Source: an uncultured Collinsella sp.
Lineage (GTDB): Bacteria > Actinomycetota > Coriobacteriia > Coriobacteriales > Coriobacteriaceae
NCBI GenBank assembly: GCA_938023705.1
Contig: CALJDJ010000070.1
Location: 1-64,000 of the forward strand
Length of the DNA: 64,000 bases
Direction: 5' to 3'
Positions 26,849 to 35,081 of the stretch are shown in pieces; position 1 is the stretch's first letter, and each line of letters begins with the position of its first letter. The position numbers and the translations under genes are program-made. The notes beneath the pieces are model-generated. The model did not search any database. It was not told where the DNA came from and saw only the letters and a program-made list of their open reading frames with translations.

Positions 26849-28012
26849 ATGCGCAAGATTAAGACCATCGACGACATCACCAAAGACGGCGAAGTCGAGT
26901 TTGGCGAGGGCTACGAGTTTGTAAGCACCGCCGAGGAGGCCGACGCCATCCTGATGCGCTCGACCGACCTGCACGGCTACGAGCTGCCCGAGGGCATTCG
27001 CGCCATCGCCCGCTGCGGCGCCGGCGTCAACAACATTCCCGTCGAGGAGTACGCCAAGAAGGGCGTCGTTGTCTTTAACTCCCCCGGCGCCAACAGCAAC
27101 GCCGTCAAGGAGCTCGTCCTGGGCATGCTGGTGCTTTCGAGCCGCGGCGTGGTGCAGTCGATGAACTGGGTGCGCGACAACGCCGACGACCCCGATATCC
27201 AAGTCGACGCCGAGAAGGCCAAGAAGGCCTTTGTGGGTCGCGAGCTCAAGGGCAAGCGCATTGGCGTCATCGGCCTGGGCAACGTGGGCTCCAAGGTCGC
27301 CAACGCCTGTGTCGATCTGGGCATGGACGTCTACGGCTACGACCCGTTCATTTCCGTCGAGCACGCGTGGGTGCTGAGCCGCGAGGTGCAGCGCGTGGGC
27401 ACGCTCGAGGATCTGTGCCGCGGCTGCGACTACCTCACCGTGCACGTGCCCAGCAAGGCCGACACCATCGGTATGATCAGCACCGAGCAGATTAACCTGC
27501 TAGCGCCCGACGCCGTGCTCATCAACTACGCGCGCGAGACCATCATTGACGAAGACGCCGTCGACGCCGCCCTGCGCGAGGGCAAGCTCAGCTGGTTTAG
27601 CTGCGACTTTGCCACGCCCAAGACCGTCAAGATGCCCAATACGTTTATCACCACGCATTCGGGCGCCGGCACCGGCGAGGCCGAGGCCAACTGCGCCGAC
27701 ATGGCCATCAGCGAGCTCAAGGATTACCTGGAAAACGGCAACATCGCGCACAGCGTCAACTACCCCGCCTGCAGCATGGGCAAGGCGCGCGCCGCAAGCC
27801 GTATTGCCTGCCTGCATGCCAACGTGCCCAACATGATCGGCCAGATCACGGCCATTCTCGCCAAGGACAACGCCAATGTGCAGCGCATGACCAACGAGTC
27901 CGCTGGCGAGAACGCCTACACCATGTTCGACACCGATGAGCACCTGGACGGCAGCACGATCGAGGCGCTCAAGCAGATTCCGTCGATGTATCGCGTGCGC
28001 GTGATTAAATAG
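26849..28012 (+). CDS. serA: D-3-phosphoglycerate dehydrogenase with ACT domain
   Basis: SerA oxidises 3-phosphoglycerate to 3-phosphohydroxypyruvate with NAD+, the first step of serine synthesis. The 387-residue protein has the nucleotide-binding loop GLGNVG at 142-147, the catalytic region around the RETIIDEDA and TTHSGAGTGEAEAN segments, and a C-terminal ACT domain (starting SRIACLHANVPNMIGQI) that in this family senses serine. It belongs to the short three-domain-minus-one form, lacking the extra intervening domain of long actinobacterial SerA. AAGGAG precedes the ATG, and a strong terminator follows. Confidence 0.95.
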   Translation: MRKIKTIDDITKDGEVEFGEGYEFVSTAEEADAILMRSTDLHGYELPEGIRAIARCGAGVNNIPVEEYAKKGVVVFNSPGANSNAVKELVLGMLVLSSRGVVQSMNWVRDNADDPDIQVDAEKAKKAFVGRELKGKRIGVIGLGNVGSKVANACVDLGMDVYGYDPFISVEHAWVLSREVQRVGTLEDLCRGCDYLTVHVPSKADTIGMISTEQINLLAPDAVLINYARETIIDEDAVDAALREGKLSWFSCDFATPKTVKMPNTFITTHSGAGTGEAEANCADMAISELKDYLENGNIAHSVNYPACSMGKARAASRIACLHANVPNMIGQITAILAKDNANVQRMTNESAGENAYTMFDTDEHLDGSTIEALKQIPSMYRVRVIK

Positions 28013-28051
28013 CGCCGGTGCCAAGCCTGCCAGACAGACCACGAAGCCCAT

Positions 28052-28088
28052 TCGCCCCCCCGTATTCACGAAACGGGGGGGCGATTTT
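28052..28088 (+). terminator. Intrinsic terminator after serA
   Basis: TCGCCCCCCCGT and ACGGGGGGGCGA form a perfect 12-bp stem followed by TTTT. Confidence 0.85.
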
Positions 28089-28361
28089 GTTGCTCCGGAC
28101 GACTTTAAAATGATACCCAGAACAAGTTTTTTCAGATAATCGATAGTGAGGCTCCAGTCGCTAAGCACACCCGCTTTGATAAACAGCTTTATCAGGGACT
28201 TTAGTAGGTAAAAATCGGTCTCTATGTGCCGAATGTAAGTTGACTGTCTATTTTCCGAAACAACTTATTCTAGATAGCATTTTTAGGGTCCCTCCAAGGC
28301 AAAATTGAAGCCTTTTTGCGACCAGAACTCTAGCTCGCGCTACCGTTTACCCACCGCGCGA
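28089..28361. other. Gap without recognisable gene
   Basis: This AT-richer stretch between the serA terminator and the 3' end of the following minus-strand gene holds no convincing reading frame. A TTGACT hexamer near 28237 is promoter-like but leads to no gene. I see nothing else in it. Confidence 0.4.
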
Positions 28362-29411
28362 CTACATTCCCGCCCAATCGATAAAAATCTCCTCACGAAG
28401 CCGCCGTTCGAGCTCCTGCTGTCGCGGCGTCTTGTCTTTCAGCGGCACATCGAGATAGGACATGATGAGCTCCATCACCACGCGGAAGGCATCGAAGTCG
28501 GCCAGCTGACCATAGGTCATCAGAACGACGGGATATCCCATGGCTTGCAAGGCCGTCGTTCGATCGGAGTCCGAAATCTTGGATTCAATGGATCCGTGAA
28601 TGGCTTTACCCTGGCATTCAACCAGACACTCTCGGCTGCCGTCCTTATTTGCCAGCAGGATATCGGCATAGCGCCTATCAAGCCCCGAAATCAGACGGGC
28701 GCTGCGCGTCATACGAATCTCAACGTTATTGGTAAGGCGCAGCCCTTCGCCGCCGCGCAACCTCGTAAGACCAAACAGCATCGAAGCCTGGACCTCGAGC
28801 GGCGATGCTGCCACCCCCGTAATGCATTTCGCGGCTCGTATGAACGATTTAGCGCCGCGGAGCCCCCGGACCTTATCGACGAACTCTGTAAGCTCAGAGA
28901 GCTCGATCAAGGGAGGTCGTTTCCACAAGTCCGTTGGATTCCCCGAGACATCCTTTACGTTTTCCCAGCCCGACCGTGCGTCACTCCATCGGCTCCCATA
29001 TGCCTGCTCAAGTGCCGACTTTACCTGAGGCGCAATCTTGCACACGGCAAAGGTGCCGCACATCTCATACATGCACATGATTAGACGCTCGTTTGAGACC
29101 GAGGAAGCCAGGGTCAGCAGGGTAAAGAGTGGGGACGCAACATCGAAGCCAAACTCCGTCTGCCGCACGGAATCAAACGGCCTCTCCCCGTTCCAAACAT
29201 GCCTGACAATGCGATCGCCCTTACGTCCGCAGCTGCCCTGCGCCAACACGTGTAACGGGGTGCCCAGGAAATGCGTGACGAGCGGATGCTCACATAGGTG
29301 CTCCCTGCGCGGATCGTCCGCAGAATCGGGCAGGTCCGGCATTATTGCCAAAACCTGTGGAGGTATCCGGTAATACCTAAAGGCTGATATGTCGCACAGC
29401 ATGTCGTCCAT
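28362..29411 (-). CDS. Orphan protein with nuclease-like C-terminal domain
   Basis: A 349-residue reading starting MDDMLCDISAFRYYRIPPQVL. The C-terminal part, LVECQGKAIHGSIESKISDSDRTTALQAMGYPVVLMTYGQL, resembles the Vsr/DUF559 type of PD-(D/E)xK nuclease domain, and the middle SPLEVQASMLFGLTRLRGGEGLRLTNNVEI is shared in layout with the protein at 37864 (SPLETAFVMMLTMPKSMGGL). This two-part design is seen in AbiEi-like actinobacterial proteins. The classical acidic pair is not fully clear, so activity is uncertain. No ribosome site precedes this ATG; the message may be leaderless. A longer upstream reading looks non-coding. Confidence 0.6.
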   Translation of the reverse strand: MDDMLCDISAFRYYRIPPQVLAIMPDLPDSADDPRREHLCEHPLVTHFLGTPLHVLAQGSCGRKGDRIVRHVWNGERPFDSVRQTEFGFDVASPLFTLLTLASSVSNERLIMCMYEMCGTFAVCKIAPQVKSALEQAYGSRWSDARSGWENVKDVSGNPTDLWKRPPLIELSELTEFVDKVRGLRGAKSFIRAAKCITGVAASPLEVQASMLFGLTRLRGGEGLRLTNNVEIRMTRSARLISGLDRRYADILLANKDGSRECLVECQGKAIHGSIESKISDSDRTTALQAMGYPVVLMTYGQLADFDAFRVVMELIMSYLDVPLKDKTPRQQELERRLREEIFIDWAGM

Positions 29412-29526
29412 GAAGAGTACGTACCCAGTACGTCGTTTGTGAGCCCGCCCAGACGACAAACGCGATGGCTCGGCCTGCGAACGGTAAATACTGCTACTTG
29501 CACGTCGTGAATCTCTCGGGAGGCTT

Positions 29527-29555
29527 ACAATCGGTTTGGAAAGCAAACTGATTGT
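29527..29555. promoter_or_regulatory. Inverted repeat just ahead of the M20 peptidase start
   Basis: ACAATCGGTTTG and CAAACTGATTGT form 12-bp arms with one mismatch around GAAAG, ending 10 bp before the ATG at 29566. It could be an operator or an RNA hairpin next to the ribosome site. Confidence 0.5.
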
Positions 29556-29565
29556 GAGGTTGCAT

Positions 29566-30786
29566 ATGGTTGATGAGGACTTTGCCTGGCGGCTTGCGCA
29601 GGACCTTGTAAAGATTGACAGCTCAGACCCCGGCGCATATGAGGGCGAGATTGAGCACTTCATTAAGAGGCTCATTGAGCAGCAGCTAGCGCAGCTTGAT
29701 AGTCCTGCGCTCGATGCTGTGCGGATTGAGGAGCTCGAAGTGCTCCCCGGGCGCCGCAACCTTATGATTACCGTGCCGGACGCGAGCGACGAGGCGCGGC
29801 TCGTCTACATCTGCCACATGGATACCGTCACCCTGGGAGATGGCTGGGACGCAGACATACCGCCGCTCGGGGCGACCGTGCGGGACGACAAGCTCTATGG
29901 CCGCGGCGCCTGCGACATGAAGGGCGGTCTGGCCTGCGCCATTGCCGCACTTATTCACACGTTTGAGCGTATTGCGGCGAAGGGCGCACTTCCCCACCGC
30001 GGCTTTTCGCTCATTTGCTCGGTTGACGAGGAGGACTTTATGCGCGGCTCCGAGGCGGCCATCGACGCCGACTGGGTCGGCTCGCGCGAATGGGTGCTGG
30101 ATACCGAGCCCACCGACGGACAGATTCAGGTGGCGCACAAGGGGCGCACGTGGTTCGAGATCGACATGGCCGGCGTCACAGCGCATGCGAGCCAGCCGTG
30201 GAAGGGCGCCGACGCCGTCGCCGCCATGGCCGAGGTCGTCTGTGCGCTGCGCCGTGCGTTCGCGGCGCTGCCCGTACATGATGACCTGGGGCCTTCGACC
30301 GTCACATTTGGACAGATCGAGGGCGGCTATCGCCCCTATGTCGTGCCCGACCACGCCAAGGTCTGGGTCGACATGCGCCTGACCCCGCCGACCGATACGG
30401 CCGCCGCAATCAATATGGTCGAGCATGCCATCGCCGTCGCCGAAGCCGCCGTTCCCGGTTGCCATGGCAGCTACACCGTGACGGGCGACCGCCCCGCCAT
30501 CGAGCGCGACCCGAACTCTCCCCTTCTAGCAGCGCTCAAGCGTGCCGCCGATGACGTGACGGACGCGGACACGACCGTCGGCTTCTTTACCGGCTACACC
30601 GACACCGCCGTCATTGCCGGCAAGACAGGTAACCGCAATTGCATGAGCTACGGTCCCGGGTCGCTCGCGCTCGCGCACAAGCCCAACGAATATGTGCCCC
30701 ACGCCGACATCGTTCGTTGTCAGCAGGTGCTAATCGCGCTCGCCGATAACGTGCTCTGGGACGCGAGCGGCCAAGTTGGGGCATAA
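29566..30786 (+). CDS. M20 family metallopeptidase / deacylase
   Basis: A 406-residue M20 hydrolase related to ArgE/DapE. The di-zinc motifs are in order: YICHMDTVTLGDGW, GRGACDMKGG with the bridging Asp, SVDEED with the catalytic Glu pair, and DTEPTD. The dimerisation domain begins near QIQVAHKGRTWFEI. The exact substrate (acetyl-ornithine, succinyl-diaminopimelate, dipeptide or other) cannot be told. The start is ATG 29566, 6 nt after GAGG; an in-frame TTG 30 nt upstream overlaps the inverted repeat and is less likely. A DUF1015 gene follows after 40 nt. Confidence 0.88.
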   Translation: MVDEDFAWRLAQDLVKIDSSDPGAYEGEIEHFIKRLIEQQLAQLDSPALDAVRIEELEVLPGRRNLMITVPDASDEARLVYICHMDTVTLGDGWDADIPPLGATVRDDKLYGRGACDMKGGLACAIAALIHTFERIAAKGALPHRGFSLICSVDEEDFMRGSEAAIDADWVGSREWVLDTEPTDGQIQVAHKGRTWFEIDMAGVTAHASQPWKGADAVAAMAEVVCALRRAFAALPVHDDLGPSTVTFGQIEGGYRPYVVPDHAKVWVDMRLTPPTDTAAAINMVEHAIAVAEAAVPGCHGSYTVTGDRPAIERDPNSPLLAALKRAADDVTDADTTVGFFTGYTDTAVIAGKTGNRNCMSYGPGSLALAHKPNEYVPHADIVRCQQVLIALADNVLWDASGQVGA

Positions 30787-30826
30787 TAAGCCGCGAACAA
30801 ACCGACTCGTGCGTTAGGACCGCCCC

Positions 30827-31516
30827 ATGAAAGCACTTCCGTTTCCCTGCATCCGCCCGGCTCAGGACCGCGTGCTCGAGGCACTGCCTGCAATGGGCAG
30901 CATCCTGAGCGGCAACGATGCTCTGCGCGGAGCCATTGCCGATGGTCTGATGCTCAAGGATCCAGGCGCGGCGTATTACGTGTACGAATGCTCGGGTGAG
31001 CCGGGACGCGTGACGGGTGTCGTGGCGATTTGCCCGGTTAACGTGCTGACGGGCGGCGACGAGGCTGCCGCCGAGAGCATCGACGCACTCGCCACCGCGC
31101 GCGCGATCGCCGAGCTCAAGGTGCAGCCGCGCCCCGTGTCGCTCGCCTACGAGGCGTCGCCCGTCATGGATATCATTTTGAGCGCTGCCAAAGAGGGCGC
31201 ATCGCTCTACGCCGTCACCGATCCCGCGGGCGTCACACATCGCGTGTGGGAGGTCAAGCGCGAGGACGCCGTTGCCGCCATCCGTGCCATGCTCGATCAG
31301 GCGCCCGACCCGGTGTTCGCCGGTGACTCCGCCTATGTCGCTGCACTGGCTGGGGCATCGCAGATTCTGGCCGACGAGGCCCGCGCTGCCGGCGCCTACT
31401 CTGGCAAAGAGCCGTTCAACTTTGCTGTAGCCGTGCTGTTCCCCGCCGCGCAGGTCAGCGGCAGCGCGCCGCAGGTTCCGACGGGTCTGCTCACTCACCA
31501 GGTCTCACGGTTCTAG
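30827..31516 (+). CDS. DUF1015-related protein
   Basis: A 229-residue protein whose beginning (PFPCIRPAQDRVLEALPAMGSILS) and AAYYVYECSG segment resemble DUF1015, although members are usually about 400 residues, so this is a short or partial version. The function of the family is unknown. AGGA lies 8 nt before the ATG. The gene is probably cotranscribed with the M20 peptidase and ends at a bidirectional terminator. Confidence 0.65.
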   Translation: MKALPFPCIRPAQDRVLEALPAMGSILSGNDALRGAIADGLMLKDPGAAYYVYECSGEPGRVTGVVAICPVNVLTGGDEAAAESIDALATARAIAELKVQPRPVSLAYEASPVMDIILSAAKEGASLYAVTDPAGVTHRVWEVKREDAVAAIRAMLDQAPDPVFAGDSAYVAALAGASQILADEARAAGAYSGKEPFNFAVAVLFPAAQVSGSAPQVPTGLLTHQVSRF

Positions 31517-31558
31517 CGAACTCAAACGCTAAGCTGGAAAACCCAGCATCCAAACAAA

Positions 31559-31602
31559 CAAGGGGCGGAGATGCAGCAAACGCATGCACCTCCGCCCTTT
31601 TC
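31559..31602. terminator. Bidirectional terminator
   Basis: AAGGGGCGGAG and CTCCGCCCTTTT pair around a short AT-rich interior containing GCATGC. It separates the convergent DUF1015 and histidine phosphatase genes. Confidence 0.75.
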
Positions 31603-31645
31603 GCATCAAACAATTACGCCGGTAAACCGGGCCGCAACGTCAGCG

Positions 31646-32281
31646 TCATCCACGCTGCGGACCTGCCGCCGCCACGAGCGGCTCTAGCCCCAGCTCGCGC
31701 GCGTAGTCTTCCTGCGTAAAGACTTCGACCAGTTCAAACGTATCGGCCGCATCGTCAAACGCAAAATGCAGCACTGAGCAGTTGCCCGGCACGCGTTCGC
31801 GCTCGTCGGCCGCCGCGCCCCGCACGTGGTCCAAAAACTCCTTGATAGCTGAGCCATGACTTACCGCGAGCACGCACGTATGGTCCGGACGCTGCATAAG
31901 ATCGGTCAGCGTCGCCACCATGCGCGTGCGCACCTGGATCTGGCCCTCGCCGCCAAATTGACGATAGAAATCGCGCCACGGGCGCTCGGGCATGAGCATC
32001 ACGCGCTCGGCCTCAAAGTCGCCAAAGAACCACTCACGCAGGCCGTCCAGGCGCTCGTACGCCAAGCCCGGCCACAAGTTGGCGATAGTCTGCTCGGTGC
32101 GATGAAGCGTGGAGGTGTAGGCATGATCGGGCTCAATGCCGCGCGCACGTAAAAACATGCCGGCGCGCGCCGCCTGGTCGCAACCCAACTGCGTAAGCGG
32201 CGAATCACTCCACCCCTGAATGATACGCTTAAGGTTGAATATCGTCTGTCCATGACGGACCAGATACAGATCTTTATTCAT
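31646..32281 (-). CDS. Histidine phosphatase family protein (PGM-like), copy 2
   Basis: A 211-residue member of the phosphoglycerate mutase-like superfamily: LYLVRHGQTIFN at the N-terminus with the catalytic His, HRTEQTIANL and the second His in VLAVSHGSAIKEFL. Such proteins are cofactor-independent phosphatases acting on small phospho-metabolites. The ATG of MNKDLYLV is preceded by GAAAGGA; the longer frame is not supported. It follows the related gene at 32299 by 17 nt, and the two are clearly paralogues, indicating a tandem duplication. Confidence 0.9.
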   Translation of the reverse strand: MNKDLYLVRHGQTIFNLKRIIQGWSDSPLTQLGCDQAARAGMFLRARGIEPDHAYTSTLHRTEQTIANLWPGLAYERLDGLREWFFGDFEAERVMLMPERPWRDFYRQFGGEGQIQVRTRMVATLTDLMQRPDHTCVLAVSHGSAIKEFLDHVRGAAADERERVPGNCSVLHFAFDDAADTFELVEVFTQEDYARELGLEPLVAAAGPQRG

Positions 32282-32298
32282 AGGGGTCCTTTCGTTCG

Positions 32299-32841
32299 TT
32301 ACCAACCCAAAAGCGAAAACGCCCCGTCGCAATAGCCAAAATGAAGCACGGCACCGTTGTCGGGCAGCTCTCCCCCGCCAGTCACATACTCAAGAAACTC
32401 CTGGCAGGCTGAGCCATGGGAAACCGCCAGCACGCAGTCGTGCTGCGGCCTGGCCATAATACGGGACAGCGCCGCGACCATGCGCGACTGAAGCTGCACT
32501 TCCGACTCGCCGCCAAAGGCAACAGGATAATCGCCCCAGGGCTGCGGCGGCATCTCGCGATTTGATGTGCCCTCCAGCGAGCCAAAATGCCACTCACGCA
32601 GGTCATCGACCAGCTCAATGGAACGGCCCTCGCCAACGATAAGCTCGGCCGTATGCCGCGCCCGGCCTAACGGCGAGGAATACACATGATCAAAGGCCAC
32701 GCCACGCGCCGCAAACGCCGTACGCGCCGTCAGCGCCTGCTCGCGCCCGCGCGCCGTAAGCGGCGAATCGTGCCAGCCCTGCAAAATGCTCTGCACATTG
32801 AGCTCAGTCTGCCCATGCCGCACCAAATACAGATCTGCCAC
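32299..32841 (-). CDS. Histidine phosphatase family protein (PGM-like), copy 1
   Basis: A 180-residue histidine phosphatase with LYLVRHGQTELN, SSPLGRARHTAEL and CVLAVSHGSACQEFL. It is about 30 residues shorter than its paralogue next door, mainly at the C-terminus. I place the start at a GTG (VADLYLV) 5 nt after GGGGAGG; the longer frame would translate the ACCACCAC repeat hairpin upstream. The two genes probably form one transcript. Confidence 0.88.
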   Translation of the reverse strand: MADLYLVRHGQTELNVQSILQGWHDSPLTARGREQALTARTAFAARGVAFDHVYSSPLGRARHTAELIVGEGRSIELVDDLREWHFGSLEGTSNREMPPQPWGDYPVAFGGESEVQLQSRMVAALSRIMARPQHDCVLAVSHGSACQEFLEYVTGGGELPDNGAVLHFGYCDGAFSLLGW

Positions 32842-32856
32842 ACACCCTCCCCTCGT

Positions 32857-32891
32857 ACCACCACAAAGGGGACGGGTACCTTTGTGGTGGT
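32857..32891. repeat. ACCACCACAAAGG hairpin repeat, copy 2
   Basis: ACCACCACAAAGG at 32857-32869 and CCTTTGTGGTGGT at 32879-32891 pair perfectly around GGACGGGTA. It lies between the nitroreductase stop and the phosphatase ribosome site, a position where it could shape the mRNA leader. Confidence 0.8.
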
Positions 32892-32923
32892 TTACCGCCG
32901 GATCACACCGCGGTGACACTCAA

Positions 32924-33595
32924 CTACACCAGCACGTCGGCGAGCGAACGCTTGGGTACGTGGTGCACCCGCGCCTCGTCGCGCCAATAATTGATGGAGC
33001 CGTCGGGATTGGAATCGATCGCATCGATCACCTGTGTCTCGGCCGGAACGCCAAACGCCATGATCAGCTTGAGCTCATACTTGTCGTTATCGAGCCCCAT
33101 GGCATCGATCGCGCGGGGCGTAAAGGCCTTGAACATGCAGGCTGACACCTCGGGCGTGGCGCTGCGGGCGGCGAGCATCATCGTCTGCGCGGCAATGCCC
33201 GTGTCGACCTCGGTAATGGGAGCGGCAGGCTTGCCCGGAACGGCGCGCTCGGCCAAAATCGCGATATAGCCGGTCGGGCGCTCGCCCTCGGCAGGACCCG
33301 GCCAGTCCTTAAGCGCGCCGGCCCATGCAAGCTCATCAAATACGCGCGCGCAGTCCTCGGCACCGCTCACCACATGAAAACGCAGACGCTGAGCATTGGC
33401 GCCGCAGGGAGCCAGGTGCGCCAGTTCCGCCAGCTCAAGCAAAAACTCGCGCGGCACGCGCATGGACTCGTCAAAGCGACGGCACGTACGGGCACGACGG
33501 ACCAGCGCATCAAACGCTTCCAGACCGAGCTTTTCGCAACCTTGCTTTGCCATCGATTCGACACTCGACGGTGCCTCGGGAACTGCTTCGTTCAT
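32924..33595 (-). CDS. Nitroreductase family protein
   Basis: A 223-residue FMN-dependent oxidoreductase-like protein. ALVRRARTCRRFDESMRVPREFLLELAELAHLAPCGANAQ is the usual FMN-phosphate-binding opening of the family, and GIAAQTMMLAA the central helix. Natural substrates of such enzymes are usually unknown. The start ATG (MNEAVPEAPSS) follows GGGGG; a further 56 in-frame upstream codons look like non-coding translation. Monocistronic or leading into the phosphatase pair 82 nt downstream. Confidence 0.87.
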   Translation of the reverse strand: MNEAVPEAPSSVESMAKQGCEKLGLEAFDALVRRARTCRRFDESMRVPREFLLELAELAHLAPCGANAQRLRFHVVSGAEDCARVFDELAWAGALKDWPGPAEGERPTGYIAILAERAVPGKPAAPITEVDTGIAAQTMMLAARSATPEVSACMFKAFTPRAIDAMGLDNDKYELKLIMAFGVPAETQVIDAIDSNPDGSINYWRDEARVHHVPKRSLADVLV

Positions 33596-33830
33596 AGGGA
33601 CCCCCAATACAAGCCAATTGTCCTTAGGAAAATCTAACCTAAAACGTGGGCAATAACGAACAGGGCTGCAATGTTCTACACCTGTTGAATAGAAAATCGC
33701 GACGTGGGGAACAACGGAAACAATTCGGGACCTTTGGGTTACGTTTCGCCCTCCCCGACCCATACGCTAGCGCCTTTAAGCGTTACTGGTTGTAACGATC
33801 AAGGCTTACGCCGCACGGAAAGGAGACATT

Positions 33831-34433
33831 ATGGGCATCTTTAAGAACGATGACCAAAAATCGAGCCAGTTTGGATTTGACGAGAAAAGCATGGCAGGCA
33901 AGGCCGTCAAGGCCGTGCGCTGGATTTACGCCATCACGGGCGTCTTGGCGCTCGTCGCCGGCATCGCACTGCTGTTTGCGCCCGCCAAATCCCTCGTCTT
34001 CCTGACGACCGTCTTGGGCATCTACTTTGTGATCACGGCCGCGATCAGGCTGTTTACCGCTGTTTTCGAGCCGCTGCTGCCCACCGGCTGGCGCGTTACG
34101 AGCATCATCTCCAACCTGCTCATCATTCTGGGCGGCGTCATAATCCTGCGCAACCAGGCCTTCTCGACCGCGACGCTCACCACGATGGTGGTTATCGTGG
34201 CCGGCTTTGGCTGGATTGTCGAAGGTGTCATGTCCATTCTGGAGTCCGAGCTTTCGTCCAACCGCGCCCTCGCCATCCTGAGCGGCGCACTTTCCATCAT
34301 CGCCGGCATGTTCGTGTTTATCTATCCGCTGTGGTCGGCCAAGATGCTCGTCATCTTTAGCGGCGCCGCGCTGCTGGTGTTTGGCGTAACGCTGATTGTT
34401 CGCGCTATTCAATTTGGCAAACTGGTGCACTAG
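33831..34433 (+). CDS. DUF308 / HdeD-like membrane protein
   Basis: A 200-residue integral membrane protein with about six hydrophobic helices arranged in three pairs (WIYAITGVLALVAGIALLF, LVFLTTVLGIYFVITAAI and onwards), the DUF308 pattern shared with the acid-resistance protein HdeD. The molecular function is unknown. AAAGGAG precedes the ATG. The next gene starts on the base after its TAG, so the two are translationally linked. Confidence 0.85.
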   Translation: MGIFKNDDQKSSQFGFDEKSMAGKAVKAVRWIYAITGVLALVAGIALLFAPAKSLVFLTTVLGIYFVITAAIRLFTAVFEPLLPTGWRVTSIISNLLIILGGVIILRNQAFSTATLTTMVVIVAGFGWIVEGVMSILESELSSNRALAILSGALSIIAGMFVFIYPLWSAKMLVIFSGAALLVFGVTLIVRAIQFGKLVH

Positions 34434-34916
34434 ATGCCGCGAACGCTCTTTATTGATGCCGACGCCTGCCCGGTCACGCGCGAGTCGATTGACTGCGCGC
34501 GGCGGGCGGGCGTCGCCGTTGTTATCGCCGGCAACAGCACGCAAAACCTGGAACGGCACATTCGCCGCGACGACCCGCGCGATGCCGAGCACGCGCGACG
34601 CGGCTTTTGGGTCACGACGCTCGACGTGAGCGTGGGCGCCGACAGCGCCGACTTTGCCATTGTCGAACGCCTGCAGGCGGGCGACGTGGTCGTGACGCAG
34701 GACATTGGCTTGGCGAGCATGGTGCTCGGGCGCGATGCCGCCGCTATCGGTGTGCGCGGGCGCGTCTACGACAAAGCAACCATCGACATGCAGCTGTTTA
34801 TTCGCCACGAGGAAAAGAAGGTGCGCCGCGCCGGCGGACGCACTCGCGGGCCGGCGGCATTTACCAGCGAAGACCGCGCCCGCTTTAAACGCAACCTCAC
34901 CGAGCTGCTGCGCTAA
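34434..34916 (+). CDS. YaiI/YqxD family protein (DUF188)
   Basis: A 160-residue protein matching the YaiI/YqxD family: FIDADACPVTRES at the start, NSTQNLERH, the central VGADSADFAIVERLQAGDVVVTQDIGLA and the C-terminal basic segment with GPAAFTSEDRARFKRNL. The fold is PIN-like with several conserved Asp residues, suggesting a nuclease-type active site, but no activity is established. Its ATG directly abuts the stop of the DUF308 gene. Confidence 0.92.
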   Translation: MPRTLFIDADACPVTRESIDCARRAGVAVVIAGNSTQNLERHIRRDDPRDAEHARRGFWVTTLDVSVGADSADFAIVERLQAGDVVVTQDIGLASMVLGRDAAAIGVRGRVYDKATIDMQLFIRHEEKKVRRAGGRTRGPAAFTSEDRARFKRNLTELLR

Positions 34917-34921
34917 CCAAG

Positions 34922-34959
34922 GTAGATTTTTGGGACATGTCCGGAAATCTACCTTTTTG
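34922..34959 (+). terminator. Intrinsic terminator after the YaiI-family gene
   Basis: GGTAGATTT (34922-34930) and AAATCTACC (34946-34954) flank the inner palindrome GGACATGTCC and are followed by TTTTTG. The symmetric build suggests a dispersed hairpin; only one copy is in this window. Confidence 0.75.
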
Positions 34960-34996
34960 TTTTGAGCGGTGTGAGCGCTCGGAATCCATGGCTCAA

Positions 34997-35074
34997 CAAA
35001 AAACGGGCTTCAAAATGCCATGCGTCGCCGCATTGCGCAGGCGCTGAGCATGGCTATTTGAAGCCCATTTTTTA
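34997..35074. terminator. Large bidirectional terminator hairpin
   Basis: AAAAAACGGGCTTCAAA and TTTGAAGCCCATTTTTT form the outer stem, and TGCCATGC with GCATGGCT an inner one. It follows the minus-strand exporter gene and also faces the plus-strand pair. Confidence 0.75.
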
Positions 35075-35081
35075 GGCCCAC

